Shown here: positions 1 through 8,649 of the stretch, one piece after another
Layout of the letters: the number at the start of each line of letters is the position of its first letter
How positions within the stretch are numbered: position 1 is the first letter of the stretch
Source: Azospirillum agricola
GTDB taxonomy: Bacteria; Pseudomonadota; Alphaproteobacteria; Azospirillales; Azospirillaceae
Direction of reading: 5' to 3'
Length of the DNA: 64,000 nt
NCBI RefSeq assembly: GCF_017876095.1
Contig: NZ_JAGINM010000019.1
Coordinates: 1 to 64,000, forward strand
The notes under the pieces: generated by a model
Databases searched by the model: none
What the model saw: only the letters and a program-made list of their open reading frames with translations
Told to the model about the DNA's origin: nothing
Position numbers and translations under genes: made by a program

Positions 1-415
1 TCTGCGTTCAAATCACTGCTTCAACTTCGGATGCGAACAGACGTCCGCGTGTGTGCCGATCCCAAACCGAACCGGAACCCTCGCTCCAACGGCACTCAAA
101 GCACCGCCGCCTGCGCATCCCTTCTCACAACACGGTATCCACTTGTCAATGATCCCGCCGACACCGAACCGGCCTTGCCCCGCCGCCTCATCCGAGGGTC
201 GGGCGCATCGCGCCGTCTTGTCTGGCTCCCCGTCGCGTCGCTGCCTGCCGTCCTCGTGGACCGCGTCGGCGTCGTTCGCGTCGGGAGGCGCTTTATAGGC
301 GGACAGACCGAACCCGGCAAGCGCTTTTTTCGTCCTCACTGCATTTTTCTTCGGGCGGCGGAGTCGGCGGTCTTCGTAGAGTGGGCGCAGCGTTCCGTTG
401 CACAGGCCCTTCCCC
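1..415. other. gene-free leading segment
   Basis: I see no supportable gene here. Open frames exist on both strands but have no recognisable domain, and they run into the sbcD coding region or out of the window. The segment presumably holds the sbcD promoter, but I cannot pick out convincing -35/-10 boxes. Confidence 0.5.
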
Positions 416-1702
416 ATGCGCTCCCTGCGGCTTCTCCACACCGCCGACTGGCATCTCGGACAGACCCTGCATGGGGTCGCGCGCGATCCCGAGCACGCGC
501 GGTTCCTCGACTGGCTGCTCGACCGCATCGGCGAGCATGAGGTGGACGCGCTGGTGATCGCCGGCGACGTGTTCGACGGACAGAATCCCCCCATCCCGGC
601 GCTTGCCCTCTTCTACCGGTTCCTGGCGCGGGCGAAGAGGCGCTTTCCCCGGCTGGACATCGTGGTGCTGGCCGGCAACCACGACAGCGCCAGCCGGCTG
701 GAAGCCCCTTCGCCCCTGATGACGGAGATGGGGGTGCGGGTGACCGGCACCCTGCCCGGCGGCCCGGACGGCGCCTTCGATCCGGCGGCGCTGGTGATTC
801 CGCTGCACGACCGCGACGGGACGGTCGCCGCCCGCTGCGTCGCCATGCCCTATCTGCGCCCCGCCGACCTGCCGGCCATCGAGAACGAGGTCAAGGAGGG
901 GGCCAAGGAGGAGGTCGAGGAGGGAGCCGATCCGCTGATCGAGGGGGTGCGCCATCTGTATGATCGCGCCTGCGCGGCCGGACAGGCGGCGCTCCGCCCC
1001 GGCGAGGCGCTCCTGCTCACCGGCCACTGCTACATGAGGGGCGGGGCGCTGTCCGATCTCAGCGAGCGGAAGATCCTCGGCGGCAATCTGCACGCCCTGC
1101 CGGTCGACATCTTCCCCGAGGACGCCGCCTATGTCGCGCTCGGGCACCTGCACCGGGCGCAGGCGGTCGGCGGGCGCGAGGCGGTGCGCTACAGCGGCTC
1201 CCCCCTGCCGCTCGCCATCGACGAGGAACCCTATCCGCATCAGGTGATGCTGGCCGATTTCGCCGGAGGCCGGCTGGTCGCGCGGGAGGCGCTGCGGGTG
1301 CCGCGCTTCGTCGCCATCCACCGGGTGCCCGGAAACGGGCGTTTCGCCACCCCGGACGAGGCGCTCGACGCCCTGCGCCGGCTCGAACTGGACCCGGGGC
1401 TGCCGCGCGAGGCGTGGCCCTTCCTGGAGGTGTCGGTGGATCTGCCCGAGCCGCGCCCCGCCCTGCGCGACGAGGTCGAGGCCGTGCTGGCCGGGCGCCC
1501 GGTGCGGCTGCTGAGGCTGGCGGTCCGCCTGACCGGCAGCGGCGAATCCCTGGCCGACAGCGCCCCGGCGGTGGAGCTGGCCGCCCTGGCGCCCGAGGAC
1601 GTCTTCCGGCGGCTCTACCGCCGCAGCCACGCGGGCGACCCCGACCCCGCCCTGCTGGCGGCCTTCGACGAGCTGTTGACCAGCGTGCAGGAGACCCTGT
1701 GA
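416..1702 (+). CDS. sbcD: exonuclease SbcCD subunit D
   Basis: Nuclease subunit (Mre11-type metallophosphatase) of the SbcCD complex, which opens hairpins and trims blocked double-strand ends in the cytoplasm. About 428 residues, a normal length for the family. Phosphoesterase metal motifs are visible in order: HTADWHLGQ near the N-terminus, GDVFDGQNPP near residue 50, GNHDSASRL near 88, LTGHCYMRG near 205 and ALGHLHRAQ near 245. The ATG at 416 was chosen because family members begin with M(R/K)-x-L-H-T-A-D-W-H; a TTG at 398 would add six residues. The stop overlaps the sbcC start by one base (TGATG), so the two genes are translationally coupled. Confidence 0.93.
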   Translation: MRSLRLLHTADWHLGQTLHGVARDPEHARFLDWLLDRIGEHEVDALVIAGDVFDGQNPPIPALALFYRFLARAKRRFPRLDIVVLAGNHDSASRLEAPSPLMTEMGVRVTGTLPGGPDGAFDPAALVIPLHDRDGTVAARCVAMPYLRPADLPAIENEVKEGAKEEVEEGADPLIEGVRHLYDRACAAGQAALRPGEALLLTGHCYMRGGALSDLSERKILGGNLHALPVDIFPEDAAYVALGHLHRAQAVGGREAVRYSGSPLPLAIDEEPYPHQVMLADFAGGRLVAREALRVPRFVAIHRVPGNGRFATPDEALDALRRLELDPGLPREAWPFLEVSVDLPEPRPALRDEVEAVLAGRPVRLLRLAVRLTGSGESLADSAPAVELAALAPEDVFRRLYRRSHAGDPDPALLAAFDELLTSVQETL

Positions 1703-4700
1703 TGCGGATCCTCGCGGTGCGCGGCTGCAACCTGACCAGCCTCGACGGCCCCTTCGCGGTCGAGTTCGACCGGGAGCCGCTGCGGCGGGCCGGGCTGTTC
1801 GCCATCACCGGGCCGACCGGCGCCGGCAAGAGCACGATCCTCGACGCCCTGTGCCTCGCCCTGTTCGACCGCATGCCGCGCCTGCCCGACGGCCAGGGGG
1901 TGCTGCTGGGGCTGGAGGGGGATCCGAACGCCATCCGATCGACCGACGCGCGGGCGGTGCTGCGGCGCGGCGCCGGATCCGGCTGGGCCGAGGTCGATTT
2001 CGTCGGCATCGACGGCAAGCCCTACCGCGCGCGCTGGGAAGTTCGGCGCGCCCGCCAGAAGGCGCGCGGCGCCCTGCAACCGCAGACGATGAGCCTCGCC
2101 GGCCTCGACGGCGGCGAGCGCCTGGGCGACGGCAAGAAGAGCGTGCTGGAGGAGATCGAGCGGCGGCTCGGCCTGAGCTTCGAGCAGTTCCGCCGCGCCG
2201 TGCTGCTGGCGCAGGGCGACTTCGCCACCGTCCTCAAGGCGCCGCCGCGCGACCGCTCGGCCCTGCTGGAGCTGCTGACGGGAACGGCGATCTATTCGCG
2301 GCTCTCCGTCGCCGCCCATGAACGGGCGGTCCGGGAGAGGCAGGCGCTCGACGCGCTGGAGGCGCAGGGCGGCGGCATCGGCGTGATGGGCGCGGAGGAG
2401 CGCGCGGCGCTGGAGGCGGAGATCCTGGCGGCCGACGCGGCGGTGCGCGAGGGCGAACGCGCCCTGGACCGCGCCAGGGCCGCCGTCGCCTGGCACGAAC
2501 AGGACGCCCGGCTCGCCGCCGCCGAGGCGCAGGCCGTCGCCGCGCGCGACGGCGCCGAGCGGGCGTTCGACGGCGCCGCTTCCCGGCGGGAGGCCGCCGC
2601 GTCGCTGCGCCGGCTGCAACCGTTGCGCCCGCTGCTGGCCGACGCCGACCGCGCCGCCGCCGAGGCCATGGAGGCCGAAAGCCTCGCCGCGCGGGCGCGG
2701 GCGCTGCTGGCCGGCACCCGGACGGCGGTCGAGGACGGCACCGGCCGCCACGCCGATGCCCGGCTGCGCTTCGAGCGCGTCTGCCGCGAGCAGCAGGAGG
2801 CCGAGCCGGATCTGGCCCGCGCCGCCGATCTCGACGGACGGATCACCGAACTCGCCGCCGAATGGGCCGCCGCCGACCGGGAGCGCGCCGCCGCCGCCGA
2901 CCGTGCCGCCGCAAGCCGGGAGCGGTTGCGCGACACCGAACGCGCCCTGGACGCCGCCCGCGACGAGGCCACCCGGCTGGAGGGCTGGCTGAAGGAGCGG
3001 GCGGCGTTCGAGCCGGTCGTCGCGCAGTGGGGGCGCTGGGAATCGCTGCTGGTCCGCCACGCCGAGGCCTTGCGGATCCAGCGGACGGCGGACGGGGACT
3101 GCCGGCGCCACGCGGCCGAAACCGCCCGGCTGGCGGAGGAGGCGGCAAAGGCGGAGGCGGAACGCGCCGGGGCGCGCGACCGGCTGGCCCGCGCCGACGA
3201 GAGCCTCGCCCGCGTGGAGGCGGAGCCGGCGCCCTCACTGGAGGAGACCCGGCGGACACGGGGCGCGGCGACCGAGCGGCGCGACCGGCTGACGGCGCTG
3301 GCCGCGCTCGCCGACGGCGCGGCGCGGCTGGCCGCCGCGCTGGCCGGTGCCGACGCCGAGCGGAACCGGCTGACGGCGGAGGCGGAGCGCGAGGCGTCGG
3401 CCGCGGGCTCCGCCGAAACCGCCCTGCGGCTGCGGCGGGCGGCGTTGGACGAGGCGGAGGAGGCGTTGCAACGTCTGCGTCTGGCCCAGCGCGAGGATGT
3501 GGAATCGCTGCGGACCCGGCTGGTCGCCGGGGAGCCCTGCCCGGTCTGCGGATCCGGCGCGCACCCCTGGGGGCCGGCCGACCGGGCGCCGCTGTTGCGC
3601 GTCGTCCATGACCAGGAACACCGGGTCGCCGCGTTGAAAGCCGAGACCGCCGGTCTGCTGGCGGCGCATGCGGCCCACGCGGCCGGAGAGCGCGCGGCGC
3701 GCGCGGCGCTGGAGCCGCTCGACGCACGGCGGGACGCGGACCGGCGGGAGGCGGAGGCGCTGGCCGGGCGCTGGGCCGGACTGGCCGGCGACTTCGACCT
3801 TCCGGCGCTGCCGGACGCCGAGGCGGTGCGGGCACGGCTCGCTGATGTTGAAACGCGGCTGGCGGTGGCGGCGGCCGACGAGGCGCTGGCGCTCGATCAC
3901 CGCCGCCGGCTCGACACCGCGCAGGCCGGGCGGCGGGCCTGCGACGAGGAGGTGGCCCGCCATTCGCGGACGCTCGACGCCCTGCTGCCGCGTCTGGGCG
4001 AGGCCCGCCACGCCGAGGCGATGGCGCGGGCCCTGCGCGACCGCAAGGCCGAGGAGCGGGACGCGGCGCTGGCCGAGCTGGCGGCCCCCTTCTCCGGCGA
4101 GGCCGGCTGGCGCGAGGCGCTGGAGGCCGGGTTGGAGGAGAGCGGCGAAGACTCAGGCGGCCGTTTCCGCGCGGACATCGCCGCACGGGTCGCCGCGTTT
4201 CAAAATCAGCGAGACCGGCTGGCACGGGCACGGCAGAGCCTCGACGCGGCGGTGGCCGACCGCGCCTCGCGCGGCGCCGACCAGGAGGCGGCGCGGCGGG
4301 CGGCGGAGGAGGCGTTCCAGCGCGCCGACGGGTTGAACAGGCGGCTGGCCGACCTGCGCGCCGAGCGGTCCGGGCTGCTGGACGGCCGGACGGTCGCGGC
4401 GCTGCGCCAGGATCTGTCCGACCGCCGGCAGGAGGCGAGCGCCCGTCTGGAGCAGGCGACGATGGCGCGTCAGGAGGCGCTGACCCGCCTGTCGGCCGCC
4501 GAGCGCGACGCCGAAACCCGTGGCGAGACCGCACGGACCTGCGCCGCCCGCGCGGCGACCGCCGCCGCGGCGCTGGACCGCGCCGCCGAAGCCCGCGGGG
4601 TGACGGTGGAGGAGGCACGGCGGCGGCTGGCGGCGCCGGAAGCCGCGCTGGCCGCCGAGGAGACGGCGCTCGCAGAATTGGAAACGGCGCGGCGGGAGGC

Positions 4701-5508
4701 CACGCTGCTGGCCGCCGAGCGGACACGGCTGCGTGCCGATCACCACGCCGCCGGGCGCCCCGGCCGCGACGCGGACGAGGCGGCGGCCGACACCGCCCGC
4801 ATCGGCGAGGCGCTGGCCGCCGACCGCCTGCGGGCGGGAAGAGCGCGCGGGCGGCGGGAGGCCGACGAGAGCAACCGCGCGCGGCTGGCCGGTCTGACGG
4901 CGGCGATCGAGGAGCAGCGGGCCCGGCATGGGCTGTGGGCCAGGATGGGCCAGCTGATCGGTTCGGCGAACGGGCAGAAGATGCGCAACTTCGCGCAGAG
5001 CCTCAGCCTCGACATGCTGCTGGGCCACGCCAACCGGCATCTGGAGGATCTGGCGCGCCGCTACCGGCTGGAGCGGGTGGCCGGGGCCGACCTGGAAATC
5101 CAGGTGGTCGACCGCGAGATGGGCGACGAGCGGCGCGGCGTCCACAGCCTGTCGGGCGGCGAGCTGTTCCTGGTCTCGCTGGCGCTGGCGCTCGGTTTGT
5201 CGGCCATGGCGGCGGGCACCGCCGGCAGCATCGGCACGCTGTTCATCGACGAGGGCTTCGGCACGCTCGACCCCGACAGCCTGGACGTGGCGCTGTCCTG
5301 CCTGGAGGCCCTACAGGCGGGCGGCCGGCAGGTCGGCGTCATCAGCCACGTCCCGGCGCTGGTCGAGCGGATCGGCGTGCAGATCCGGGTGGTGCCGCTG
5401 GGCGGCGGGCGCAGCCGGGTGACGGTCCGGTCCGCCGCCCTGGCGCTCGACACGGCGGATGGGGCCTTCGACGGGGCGGCGGATCGCCTGGAGGGAGCGG
5501 ACGCCTGA
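1702..5508 (+). CDS. sbcC: exonuclease SbcCD subunit C (SMC-like ATPase)
   Basis: Rad50-type ATPase partner of SbcD, about 1268 residues. The N-terminal half-ATPase has Walker A GPTGAGKST near residue 37. A long Ala/Arg/Glu-rich coiled coil follows, broken at about residue 613 by the zinc hook C-P-V-C. The C-terminal half carries the signature LSGGE near 1150 and Walker B LFIDEGFGTLD near 1180. The start is the ATG overlapping the sbcD stop; a longer open frame upstream lies within sbcD. Odd feature: three stretches of the coiled coil (3840, 4197, 4671) are written in A/T-rich codons that spell replication-origin iteron sequences, unlike the surrounding GC-ending codons. The gene converges on repA with only 19 bp between the stops. 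Confidence 0.95.
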   Translation: MRILAVRGCNLTSLDGPFAVEFDREPLRRAGLFAITGPTGAGKSTILDALCLALFDRMPRLPDGQGVLLGLEGDPNAIRSTDARAVLRRGAGSGWAEVDFVGIDGKPYRARWEVRRARQKARGALQPQTMSLAGLDGGERLGDGKKSVLEEIERRLGLSFEQFRRAVLLAQGDFATVLKAPPRDRSALLELLTGTAIYSRLSVAAHERAVRERQALDALEAQGGGIGVMGAEERAALEAEILAADAAVREGERALDRARAAVAWHEQDARLAAAEAQAVAARDGAERAFDGAASRREAAASLRRLQPLRPLLADADRAAAEAMEAESLAARARALLAGTRTAVEDGTGRHADARLRFERVCREQQEAEPDLARAADLDGRITELAAEWAAADRERAAAADRAAASRERLRDTERALDAARDEATRLEGWLKERAAFEPVVAQWGRWESLLVRHAEALRIQRTADGDCRRHAAETARLAEEAAKAEAERAGARDRLARADESLARVEAEPAPSLEETRRTRGAATERRDRLTALAALADGAARLAAALAGADAERNRLTAEAEREASAAGSAETALRLRRAALDEAEEALQRLRLAQREDVESLRTRLVAGEPCPVCGSGAHPWGPADRAPLLRVVHDQEHRVAALKAETAGLLAAHAAHAAGERAARAALEPLDARRDADRREAEALAGRWAGLAGDFDLPALPDAEAVRARLADVETRLAVAAADEALALDHRRRLDTAQAGRRACDEEVARHSRTLDALLPRLGEARHAEAMARALRDRKAEERDAALAELAAPFSGEAGWREALEAGLEESGEDSGGRFRADIAARVAAFQNQRDRLARARQSLDAAVADRASRGADQEAARRAAEEAFQRADGLNRRLADLRAERSGLLDGRTVAALRQDLSDRRQEASARLEQATMARQEALTRLSAAERDAETRGETARTCAARAATAAAALDRAAEARGVTVEEARRRLAAPEAALAAEETALAELETARREATLLAAERTRLRADHHAAGRPGRDADEAAADTARIGEALAADRLRAGRARGRREADESNRARLAGLTAAIEEQRARHGLWARMGQLIGSANGQKMRNFAQSLSLDMLLGHANRHLEDLARRYRLERVAGADLEIQVVDREMGDERRGVHSLSGGELFLVSLALALGLSAMAAGTAGSIGTLFIDEGFGTLDPDSLDVALSCLEALQAGGRQVGVISHVPALVERIGVQIRVVPLGGGRSRVTVRSAALALDTADGAFDGAADRLEGADA
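3840..3854 (+). repeat. iteron-like site inside sbcC
   Basis: Reads CGCTGATGTTGAAAC, differing by two bases from the origin iteron at 6621. In the sbcC frame it encodes A-D-V-E-T with codons GCT GAT GTT GAA ACG, where neighbouring codons end almost only in G or C. Confidence 0.6.
4197..4211 (-). repeat. iteron-like site inside sbcC (reverse)
   Basis: On the minus strand it reads CGCTGATTTTGAAAC, one base from the origin iteron at 6621 and identical to the site at 32619. In the sbcC frame it gives F-Q-N-Q-R through TTT CAA AAT CAG CGA, a run of codons rare in this gene. Confidence 0.65.
4671..4685 (+). repeat. degenerate iteron-like site inside sbcC
   Basis: Reads CGCAGAATTGGAAAC, two mismatches from the origin iteron at 7176. 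In frame it is A-E-L-E-T written GCA GAA TTG GAA ACG, again A/T-rich for this gene. Weaker than the other two copies in sbcC. Confidence 0.45.
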
Positions 5509-5527
5509 GGCGCCGTTCCCCACCGGA

Positions 5528-6505
5528 TCAGCCGCGCAGGGCGACCGGGCGCAGGGTGACGTGCTTGTTGGACGGCACGGCGGGGGCCGACGGGCGCAGG
5601 ACGAGGCCCTTGGAGGTCGGTTCGATGTTGGCGTCGGGATAGACCGCCATCACGTCCTTCAGGGCTTCCTTCAGGCGGAAGGCCAGGACGCGGTGCTCGC
5701 TGACCGAGCCGAAATGCTGCGACAGCGCGTGCCAGGGCACCAGCGTCTGCTTGTCGAGCCGGTGCAGGCGGTGGACCAGCCAGACATAGGCGTCGAGCGC
5801 CAGGGCCGAGTTCTTCAGCTTGGCGATGGCGTGCTCGTCGAGCGGGACGGCGTGCTCCATCAGATGGTCGAAGAAGGAGCTGGTCAGGCGGACGAAGCGC
5901 ACCCACTCGCCGCCGGTGCGGAACAGGTCGGGGGCGTCCTCGTCGTCGCGCCACAGCTTGATGCCGTCGATCAGGCGCTGGTCGGAGATCTCGGCGCTGG
6001 AGCTGCCGGTCGTCGTGCGCAGGGTGAACTCGCAACGGGCGATGCGCAGCACCTGCTCGCGCACCGGCTTGTAGTTGCCGCGCTCGCCACCGGTCGGCGC
6101 CAGACCGAGCCGGCGCAGCCACGCGCTCATGCTCGGCCCCAGATCGACGTGCGGCGTGCGGGTCTTGCGCGCCTCGGTCTGGAGATAGATCATGATCAGC
6201 CGCGCCTTGGCGCCATAGGGAACCCCGACGTCCAGCACGGTGCCGTCGCGCAGCGGCAGGATGCCGGGACGGACGACGAGCTGGTAGCGGCCGTTGTTGC
6301 GCACCCAGGGCGCCTGCTCGTCCTTCGGCTTGCGGTGGGGAAGCGAGGCCTGGCAGAAGCCGGCGTGGAGGTAGCCGATGGCGTCGATCTCGTTCGAGAT
6401 CGCCTCGTGGGCCATCATCACGCGCCGCCGCTCCTTGGGGTCTTCGGTCCGCGCCATCACCGCGTCGAAGCCCTCAAGCGACAGTTGTTCGTGAATCTTG
6501 GCCAT
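5528..6505 (-). CDS. repA: plasmid replication initiator protein, RepA family
   Basis: Likely replication initiator that binds the adjacent iterons and opens the origin. About 325 residues. The sequence resembles the RepA family of large alphaproteobacterial plasmids, with a charged N-terminus (MAKIHEQLSLEGF) and a conserved core around RPGILPLRDGTVLDVG and PYGAKARLIMIYL, which looks like a winged-helix initiator fold. The start at 6505 is preceded by AGAGGG at good spacing; the open frame extends 51 codons further into the origin but has no initiator-like sequence there. It is divergent from parA across the iteron field and convergent with sbcC. The family call rests on remembered similarity and on context (iterons plus parAB). 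Confidence 0.85.
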   Translation of the reverse strand: MAKIHEQLSLEGFDAVMARTEDPKERRRVMMAHEAISNEIDAIGYLHAGFCQASLPHRKPKDEQAPWVRNNGRYQLVVRPGILPLRDGTVLDVGVPYGAKARLIMIYLQTEARKTRTPHVDLGPSMSAWLRRLGLAPTGGERGNYKPVREQVLRIARCEFTLRTTTGSSSAEISDQRLIDGIKLWRDDEDAPDLFRTGGEWVRFVRLTSSFFDHLMEHAVPLDEHAIAKLKNSALALDAYVWLVHRLHRLDKQTLVPWHALSQHFGSVSEHRVLAFRLKEALKDVMAVYPDANIEPTSKGLVLRPSAPAVPSNKHVTLRPVALRG

Positions 6506-6757
6506 GGACACCCTCTGTTTCCCTTCTCGGCGCAGCCCTGCGGCACGGCCTTGCTCAGCAACGGACCAACCCAGGAAACACAAAATCTGGGGCCCTGTGA
6601 AGCCGTGTCGATACCAGATTCGCTGAATTTGAAACGTTCGCCGACGATTCCGATTCAAATTCAGCGAAGCCTTCCGGGGAAGCGGAACAGAGCCCGGAGC
6701 ATGGGCGTTTCAAATTCAGCGTCGGCGGGTCCAGCGGAACCGCGGCCGCCCGCCGGT

Positions 6758-6766
6758 TTGTCCACA
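6758..6766 (+). promoter_or_regulatory. DnaA-box-like sequence in the origin
   Basis: TTGTCCACA differs by one base from the DnaA box consensus TTATCCACA and lies between iterons. Single sites of this quality can occur by chance; the location supports it. Confidence 0.45.
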
Positions 6767-6930
6767 GACCACCCGGCTTTTCCACGCTGACTCCGCAACG
6801 GCGACAGCGAAGCCCTTGGAAATCCACGCAGAAAACGAAACGGGGCGATCGCTGAAATCGAATCGCCCCAAAGCGGTTTCCACGCTGAAGTCGAATCGCA
6901 AAGCGGGCTTTTCCACGCTGAATTTGCAAC

Positions 6931-6957
6931 CATGTCCTATATAAGAGTCCCTATATG
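6931..6957. other. A/T-rich candidate unwinding segment
   Basis: A short stretch containing CTATATAAGAG and CCTATATGATT is clearly richer in A/T than its surroundings and directly follows the iteron at 6916. It is a candidate duplex-unwinding element or a promoter -10 region. Either role is inferred from composition only. Confidence 0.4.
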
Positions 6958-7460
6958 ATTCTCCGGTAGAGTCCAGTCGCGCGCTGGCGACACGCACGGG
7001 AGCGCGGAAAACCGGGCTTTTCGGGCTTTCCCGACCCGATCGGCGCCTTCCTTCGCTGAAGTCGCAACGTTCGCCCGTCGATTCGCGTCTCCACGCCGGT
7101 TCTCCGGGCTCTCCGGACGCTGAAATTGATACGAGGGATCCATTCCCCGGCCGGCGCCACGACGACGCCACCCAACGCTGAATTGGTAACAAACGACCGT
7201 CAAATCCTTGGCATCATTGAGCTTTTGCGACTCGGGCAACGACTCGGGAAGACACGCTGAATTTGAAACATCCGGCGTTCGGAGCGACTCGAAAGCCCAT
7301 CGCTGACTCTGAAACGGCGGAATCATGATGAATCAATGACCGAATCGAGACGGGCCGGCGCGACCCACGCTGAATTTGAATCGGCGCGGCGAAACCCTGC
7401 TTCACCCCGTCTCGCGGCCCCGGCGGAACTCGCCGGCCACCGGGCTCCGGGCTCTCCCTT

Positions 7461-7504
7461 CATACGACGTCGTATGGGAAATCTGTCTCATACGACGTCG
7501 TATG
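7461..7504. promoter_or_regulatory. two identical 16-bp palindromes (parS or operator candidates)
   Basis: The perfect palindrome CATACGACGTCGTATG occurs at 7461-7476 and again at 7489-7504, 28 bp apart centre to centre. It lies between the last iteron and the parA promoter. Such paired palindromes next to parAB typically act as centromere sites bound by ParB or as operators. The sequence differs from the chromosomal parS consensus, so a replicon-specific site is likely. Which protein binds it is not shown by the sequence. Confidence 0.65.
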
Positions 7505-7536
7505 AAAGCGGCTCCACGCGGACCGGCGCGCCCGCA

Positions 7537-7587
7537 TGACGCAAGCGATGCGGTTCGGCTTGACCGCTTGCGTCACATCCGTACAGT
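7537..7587 (+). promoter_or_regulatory. parAB promoter overlapped by an inverted repeat
   Basis: The arms TGACGCAAGCG (7537-7547) and CGCTTGCGTCA (7565-7575) are an 11-bp perfect inverted repeat. A candidate promoter TTGACC (7560-7565) and TACAGT (7582-7587), spaced 16 bp, overlaps the right arm. This is the arrangement expected of an autoregulated parAB operon. The ParA here carries an N-terminal helix-turn-helix, making it the likely repressor. Confidence 0.55.
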
Positions 7588-7617
7588 CTGCGCCCATCAT
7601 CCACCCCCGGAGGCTCC

Positions 7618-8649
7618 ATGACCGGCGACGAACTGCGCGCCCTGCGTGAGCGGCGCGGCGAAGACCAGCTCGGATTCGCCGGATGGCTCAACGGCGCCCT
7701 GAACCGCCGCTACGACCGTTCCCGCATCAGCCGCTGGGAAAGCGGCGCGGAACGCATTCCCCAGCAGGTCGCCGGCTTCCTCAAGGAGCAGAGCGCCCCG
7801 GCGGACAAGCCGGCGCTGCCGGCCGACCTGAAGCCGGTGCGCCGCGCGGTGATCGCCGTCGCCAACCAGAAGGGCGGCGTCGGCAAGACCACCACCGCCG
7901 TCAACCTGTCCTACGCGCTGGCGACGCTCGGCCTGTCGGTGCTGCTGATCGACAGCGACCCGCAGGCCAACGCCACCGTCCATCTCGGCATCGATCCGGG
8001 CGAGGTCGAGACCGCGCGCAAGGGTCTCTACAGCGTGCTGCGCGGCGGGGCGGCCTTCGACGGCATCCTCCAGCCGGTGTGCAACGGCGCCTTCACCCTG
8101 GCGCCCAGCAGCATCGGGCTGGCGGCGGCGGAAACCGAGCTGGTGGCCGAGCCGGACAATTCGCTGGTCCTCAAGGAGAAGCTGGCCGATCTGCGCAGCC
8201 GCTACGACGTGGTGGTGATCGACTGCCCGCCCAACCTCGGCCTGCTGACCATCAACGCGCTGGCCGCCTCCGACCTTGTGCTGATCCCGGTGCAGACCGA
8301 GGTGTTCGCCGGGCTCGGCGTGCCGCTGCTGATGGAGACGATCGCCAAGATCCGGCGGCGCTCCAACCCGTCCCTCAACATCTTCGGCATCCTGCCCACC
8401 ATGTATTCCTCGCGCCTCACCCAGGACCAGGCCAGCCTGAAGGAAATCCAGTCCCATTATGATGGACGGACGCGGGTGCTGGGGGCGGTCCCCCGCGCCA
8501 CCCTGTTCGCCCAGGCGTCGGGCGCCGGGCGCCCGGCCATCGAGGCGGATCCCAACTCGGCCAGCGTCCAGGCCTACGCCGAACTGGCGCGCGAGGTCGC
8601 GGGCCATCTGATCGCCCGCCCCGTGGAGGCCCGCCATGGCGCCGCGTAA
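7618..8649 (+). CDS. parA: ParA partition ATPase with N-terminal DNA-binding domain
   Basis: Partition ATPase that positions replicon copies, and probably also the autorepressor of the operon. 343 residues. Residues 1-60 resemble an XRE-like helix-turn-helix (GFAGWLNGAL, RSRISRWESGAERIP). The ATPase domain follows, with deviant Walker A NQKGGVGKTTTAVNL near residue 84, LLIDSDPQANATVHL near 112 and a Walker B segment VVVIDCPPNLGLLT near 200. An N-terminal HTH is the type Ia (P1/F ParA-like) arrangement. The ATG at 7618 is preceded by CCGGAGG. It overlaps parB by 14 bases. Confidence 0.93.
   Translation: MTGDELRALRERRGEDQLGFAGWLNGALNRRYDRSRISRWESGAERIPQQVAGFLKEQSAPADKPALPADLKPVRRAVIAVANQKGGVGKTTTAVNLSYALATLGLSVLLIDSDPQANATVHLGIDPGEVETARKGLYSVLRGGAAFDGILQPVCNGAFTLAPSSIGLAAAETELVAEPDNSLVLKEKLADLRSRYDVVVIDCPPNLGLLTINALAASDLVLIPVQTEVFAGLGVPLLMETIAKIRRRSNPSLNIFGILPTMYSSRLTQDQASLKEIQSHYDGRTRVLGAVPRATLFAQASGAGRPAIEADPNSASVQAYAELAREVAGHLIARPVEARHGAA

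Larger units (their letters stand above)
6600..7400. other. iteron replication origin (oriV) of this replicon
   Basis: This roughly 800-bp gene-free stretch between repA and parA carries 13 copies of a 15-bp repeat of form CGCTGAA-N-T-N-G-N-AAC or -ATC. Plus-strand copies start at 6621, 6785, 6850, 6883, 6916, 7054, 7118, 7176, 7255, 7301 and 7368. Minus-strand copies lie at 6652-6666 and 6707-6721. The copies at 6850, 6883 and 6916 are 33 bp apart, about three helical turns. Three copies carry the longer 5' flank TTTCCA. An A/T-rich segment (about 6931-6957) and a DnaA-like box sit among them. This is the layout of an iteron-controlled theta origin. The origin function is inferred. Confidence 0.85.

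Noticed and set aside
13..594. Overlapping open frames on both strands at the window start
   Set aside because: No domain or convincing start; the longer ones run antisense into sbcD. High GC alone keeps such frames open.
2843..4726. 627-residue minus-strand open frame opposite sbcC
   Set aside because: Pro/Arg-rich low-complexity translation, the usual antisense shadow of an Ala/Arg/Glu-rich coiled-coil gene.
6600..7400. Iteron field as a phage or integron attachment array
   Set aside because: Position between repA and parAB, helical spacing, and DnaA-like and A/T-rich elements fit a plasmid origin much better; no integrase is nearby.
6555..7405. Minus-strand open frames through the origin with repeated F-S-V/Q-R peptides
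   Set aside because: The peptide repeats are translations of the iterons; no start signal or domain.
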